From Atrina japonica (lineage: Eukaryota > Mollusca > Bivalvia > Pterioida > Pinnidae), in NCBI GenBank assembly GCA_030159075.1, contig BROG01000509.1, positions 430,501 through 494,500 of the forward strand: 64,000 bases of DNA, given 5' to 3'. This document shows, piece by piece, positions 60,102 to 64,000 of this stretch. Within the stretch, counting starts at the first letter, position 1; each line of letters starts with the position of its first letter. Both the position numbers and the translations under genes were made by a program. Under the pieces are notes generated by a model that did no database searches, was not told the DNA's origin, and saw only the letters and a program-made list of their open reading frames with translations.

Positions 60102-62228
60102 GTAGGATGTTTGTTTCACTGTTGATTACCTGTTGTTTCGCCAAATGTCTGATACGTGGTTCTCAATGTGCATTTTGACTTATTACATTGTGACGTCATA
60201 TTCACACATATTTGACGGTCCATCTTATTGTGACGTCATGATGGAAACGTCTGCCAAAAGGTAACCTGTCGGGCCTTTCGCGAAAGGGAAATTGTATATA
60301 TGCAGAGCTACAGCAGTGGGACAAAAATGTATTTCACTATATATTCTTAGTAATTCTGCATTTGTTTGATTTTGTCCTCTGAATTTAGTAGACATCCAAA
60401 ATAAATGAAAAATGGCACGTTTAACTCTGGAAATCTGGGCCTAATTTTGATAATATTTTCATTAGTTTACATTCATAAATTACTCAGGTGTCAATGGTTT
60501 TATTTTGGTGTTTATGAATTACGTCATAAATCCGATCATTATCTTTGTAATAAACATCGAAATGACGTCCCTAGAATTTTACTCCCATGAAGAATGGCGC
60601 ATTTCTCCAGAAATAATAAATAGTTTGCAATGCAATTTCTAGCATATGAAAACCGGAACCTCAACTTCCTGTGATTCAAGTTTTGTTAAAATAGGATAAA
60701 TGATGAATTCTAGAGGAATTATTGAAAAAACATGAATTTACAGTAACTAATAATATATAGTAATCGCTTGGAAATATCCATTGTTATGTGTAAATATCCG
60801 AATCAAACATACAAAACCTTAAAAAATGTATTTTATACTTAGATGCTTGAATGAACAAATACGTAAACGGCACGTAAACGGCAAATTGACAATTTTTAAT
60901 ATTATACAACAAACTCCATGGTTTGTTTCGGCTTTTCGAGGTAAAATTTCCACATTTAGGCCTAAATAGTAATATCCCTTTATCATACACATATTACGTT
61001 TATGGTTTTCAAATTATCCAATATCCCCGACTGTTCAACATAAGATCATTTCATAATTAGAGCTTAACTACTTAGTGATAAATTGTTACCAAAAGATATA
61101 CAGTTACTTGCCAAAAGTTTATATTGCTCAAAATACGAAGATAAAGTTGTTTCTCAAACACATATTAATTCTTACTTAGAAGAAGAAAATGATGAAGTTG
61201 ACTTCCTTACAATGTAGGGACGTTGTTTTAGGTAAAGGATGACTCTCTGTAGCTGAAATATCCTTGTATTATATTTGTCTTTATCATATTTTTTGTTGTT
61301 GATACAAATATGTGTGAACCAAAAATATCAACACAGTGTATATCAAATATGAAAAAACTACCACACATATAATGTTATGTACATAAGAATATAAAAAGTC
61401 TCAGATACAAAAGTATAAAACTGTAGGATGTCCAGGATAAAGATACAAATCTGGTGAAAAATTGACAAAAACGGATCTCTTGAAATCAAGAGGTGGGATC
61501 AGGTGCCATGAAGCATCCCCTGTCGACCGGTCACACCCGCCGTGAGTCCATAGTCAAATTTAAATGAAGATTTACACTTCGGTATTTGAGGTTTTTATAT
61601 TCTGACTTTCTATTGACAGTCATGGACGAAAGGTCATTTGCTATTTTTCTGCCGGTACCTACGAGGAATGGCGCTCAGATGCTGGTGACTTCCCACACGA
61701 TTCTCTTGGAAACAATTTGGACGACTGGCCGGGTGAACGATGGCTTGACATAACAAATAGTCGGTAATGTTATAGATTGTTGTTTTACCTGTACATGCTA
61801 GACAAACGGTCAAATAATTGTAAAATTTTACACTGTAACTGGCCGGGTGAACGATGGCTTGACATAACAAATAGTCAGTAAAGGTGTACGTTTAGCTGTT
61901 TTTGTTCCTGTACATGGGCGAACGGTCAAATAATTGTCAAATTTTACACTTTAGTTCTACGAACTCGTGTTAAACATTTATCTTCTGCCTCATGCGATGA
62001 AATAAAAGTGTTGTTTATCCATAACTGGCAAATATCCTCTATCTAACATATCGTATGTCTGTAACATTGTTTTCAGAGTTAAGACAATCATGGCAGCACG
62101 CTTAGATAGAGCTAAACATCATCATTGCGATGGCGTAGAACCAGACAATGTGGACGGTTACTCTAACGATAACGGCAAAGGACTCACGGCAAGTGACCAG
62201 CTGGCCTATAATATGTGGCTAGCACGAG
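59914..62228 (+). CDS. Secreted GH114-type glycoside hydrolase, 3' end beyond window
   Basis: Exons 59914-60101, 61620-61763, 62077-62228; phases 2, 2, 1, all GT-AG. Residues 1 to about 17 (MPNFLLTIGILFLPYSG) look like a signal peptide. A GH114 barrel start follows: TWQWQINT, VDVYDIDLFDT, HGRKVICYFSAGTYEEWR, LDDWPGERWLDI, CDGVEPDNVDGYSND, LTASDQLAYNMWLA. Known members are mainly bacterial and fungal endo-alpha-1,4-polygalactosaminidases, which cut galactosamine polymers; the related domain of PelA acts on the Pel biofilm polymer. The acidic GVEPDNVDGY block is intact. About 160 residues are visible; the rest of the barrel (expected GLKND, NEQC blocks) is not found before position 64000. Substrate in this animal is unknown; digestive or antibacterial use is inference. 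Confidence 0.9.
60405..60625 (+). repeat. Dispersed repeat with conserved frame, copy 2
   Basis: In GH114 intron 1. It shares CCTAATTTTGATAATATTTT and TTTATTTTGGTGTT with the minus strand of 21355-21591. Confidence 0.65.
60626..61619. other. GH114 intron 1, nothing else seen
   Basis: AT-rich; no family repeat or exon recognised. Confidence 0.4.
61620..61763 (+). CDS. GH114 gene exon 2
   Basis: Encodes SHGRKVICYFSAGTYEEWRS and, further on, GNNLDDWPGERWLDITNS. The last 40 nt are repeated just downstream in the intron (from 61838). Confidence 0.93.
61724..61952 (+). repeat. 114-bp tandem duplication of an exon-intron boundary
   Basis: 61724-61837 and 61838-61952 are near-identical direct copies. 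The first copy contains the last 40 coding bases of GH114 exon 2 and its donor; the second places a second coding end and donor-like CAGTAAAG inside the intron. Confidence 0.9.
62077..62228 (+). CDS. GH114 gene exon 3
   Basis: Encodes VKTIMAARLDRAKHHHCDGV, EPDNVDGYSND and SDQLAYNMWLAR. Ends with one spare base before GTATAA; the next exon is not visible. Confidence 0.93.
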
Positions 62229-63530
62229 GTATAAATAGTTTATTATGGTCTGTTTTTAAACTAATCTTGAAAGGATTGTTACTTCATCAACCCCTCAAAC
62301 GAAATGAGCCCTTTTGTAAATCAGTGACTTAGACGAGCCTAATGTGTTTTAGGTGTGAATGGGTTAATGATTCTGCACGATGACGACTTTACTGATATGA
62401 AGTCATATCTATAAATAAATAAAGTGACGTATGTTTTGCTTGTATTTACAATTATTCATAAAACTATATTTCGTGCTTATATTCATAGTTCACATAGCGT
62501 CAATACCATATACAAATTTATAAACTGTAGTCAGTTACAAAACAAATTTTGATCTTATCGCTATTAATTTCTCAGCTCTCTACTCACTGTAAATCCGGTT
62601 TCATTCGCGAGAACTTTATTTACGCGTAATTTCACGAGACCTCTCGCTAGAGAAAATAAAATGATCGCGTACTGAAGTATGACACTAGATTGACGAAATG
62701 GGCATTCAAAATCGCAAAAATATCAAATGAATATATTTAGAACTTGTGTATCGCGAAAATAAAGTCCCGCGAAATTTTCTGTATTAATATGTTGATAAGG
62801 CCAATGGCCTTACTCTATATTCTATGTAAACAGCCCTTGCCCCAGTCATCATAATAATACCTTAGTTTGACCTTTTTATAAAATAACTTAAGTTTACAAA
62901 ACTCCGAATTTACAGTGTATGCCATCTATGAGACTAAGGTGATTTAAGACGAATTTAAGACGGAGTGAATGTCTTCTGTTGTACAAGGGCGAAAATAATC
63001 GAGGGCAAAAATTTCAAAGCATACAGTATTGCAGATTCAGTAAAACATTATTCAGTTTAAATTCATTTCTTCCATAACTTGACGTCATATACCGTATAAC
63101 AGGTTATTTCTGCGATATGAAGTTTTCGCGATTTCGGTAATCAAAGGGCAATATTTTTTATTCTGCGATTTCAATTTTTGCTATTTACTGATGCTTATAT
63201 ATTTTACCAAAGTTTTCATGAAACTCAAAGCGTTACCTTAAATCAATAAACTGTAAGTGAAACTGAATCACGACGAGTGAATTAGGATTAAGTGGTTTCT
63301 TTAAGAGATGTACGTTGATAAAATGGGTCGTATTTTGATGGATCCAATATTTTTAAATTTTTGCGATTTCAATACCATCGCGAAATATTGCAAAAATTGG
63401 AGAACTTCCGAAAATACCGGTTATTCGGTATCATTTTGTAAATTAAAAAAATGTAGGCCTACTTTTGTCTACAAGGGGAATTGCAGCTGTTGAAATCTAT
63501 AAACATATTTGAAATATCCATATTCGCTTT
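62229..63530. other. GH114 intron 3, start
   Basis: An M5 palindrome copy at 62282-62370. 62590-62790 and 63100-63430 are rich in TCGCGA-type text (TTTCGCGATTTCGG, ATCGCGAAATATTGC). They look like a palindromic element around GCGAAA/TTTCGC. The expected GLKND and NEQC exons are absent. Confidence 0.5.
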
Positions 63531-63745
63531 ACTTATTGACCCCTGTAGCCATATATGGACTCATCCATTTAAAAAAAAATTGTAAAATCTATGGTCAGAA
63601 TTCAGGAATATCTGATTTAGAATCTAAATTCTATAATAATGTTATATGTTATATGCAATATGAAATTGTTCACCCGTATGACAGTAGACCATACTATTTA
63701 TTGATTTGGGTGAGTCTAAATGTGACCACAGGGGTGATGAGTTAA
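63531..63745. mobile_element. MITE M4 copy
   Basis: TTGACCCCTGTAGCCATATA to CTAAATGTGACCACAGGGGT. Confidence 0.78.
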
Positions 63746-63761
63746 ACGCTGTCATACGTTT

Positions 63762-64000
63762 GTTTGTTTGTTTGTTTATTGTTGTTTAACGTCCCACTCG
63801 AGAATATTTCACTCATATGGAGACGTCACCAAATGCCGGTGAAGGGCAAATTTGGGCCTATGCTCGGCACTTACGGCCATTCAGCAGTGAGGGTTCTTTA
63901 ACGTGCCGACACCTACTGTGACACGGGACCTCGGATTTTACGGTCTCATCCGGGTGACAGGAAACCGACCTGCCGCCGGCCGGACTCGAACTCACGACCT
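63762..64000 (-). repeat. SINE family B, cut by the window edge
   Basis: TTGTTGTTTAACGTCCCACT through GGAGACGTCACCAAATGCCG to the B-box complement GGACTCGAACTCACGACC. Confidence 0.85.

Overview
The window is animal nuclear DNA: split genes with GT-AG introns, one AT-AC intron, AT-rich non-coding DNA, tRNA-headed SINEs, many palindromic non-autonomous transposons and long minisatellites. The repeat types (including a long repeat that starts CTCACCTGGCCCGAAGGGCC) and the gene content suggest a mollusc, probably a bivalve. That placement is inference and goes no lower than phylum or class.

Four protein genes can be read by joining exons. All splice phases are consistent, except that one small FBXO15 exon was chosen by phase. 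(1) DGAT1, + strand, 14 exons from 8612 to 25546; the 5' end was not found. (2) An FBXO15-like F-box gene, - strand, 13 exons from 53032 down to 35012, complete. (3) Prefoldin subunit 4, + strand, 4 exons from 53383 to 56918, complete, with a textbook U12-type AT-AC last intron. (4) A secreted GH114-type glycoside hydrolase (endo-alpha-1,4-polygalactosaminidase family), + strand, first 3 exons from 59914, running off the right edge.

Layout: 1-8611 is upstream or intronic DNA of DGAT1 with SINEs, an interrupted minisatellite and hairpin elements. From 8612 to 25546 lie the DGAT1 exons; the introns hold a 1.5 kb 24-bp array, a CT tract and a 1.9 kb dispersed repeat. From 25547 to 35011 is a convergent intergenic region with three minisatellites. 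From 35012 to 53032 lies FBXO15, whose introns are crowded with nested small transposons. FBXO15 and PFDN4 are head to head with 350 bp between start codons. From 56919 to 59858 is repeat-rich spacer, then the GH114 gene behind a TATA box.

The genes have unrelated jobs: triacylglycerol synthesis, ubiquitin-ligase substrate choice, cytosolic chaperoning of actin and tubulin, and extracellular polysaccharide hydrolysis. There is no operon-like system. The points most worth following are the U12 intron, the GH114 gene in an animal, and the nested transposon and minisatellite structures. Most other open frames are artefacts of minisatellites whose unit is a multiple of 3, or lie in SINEs.
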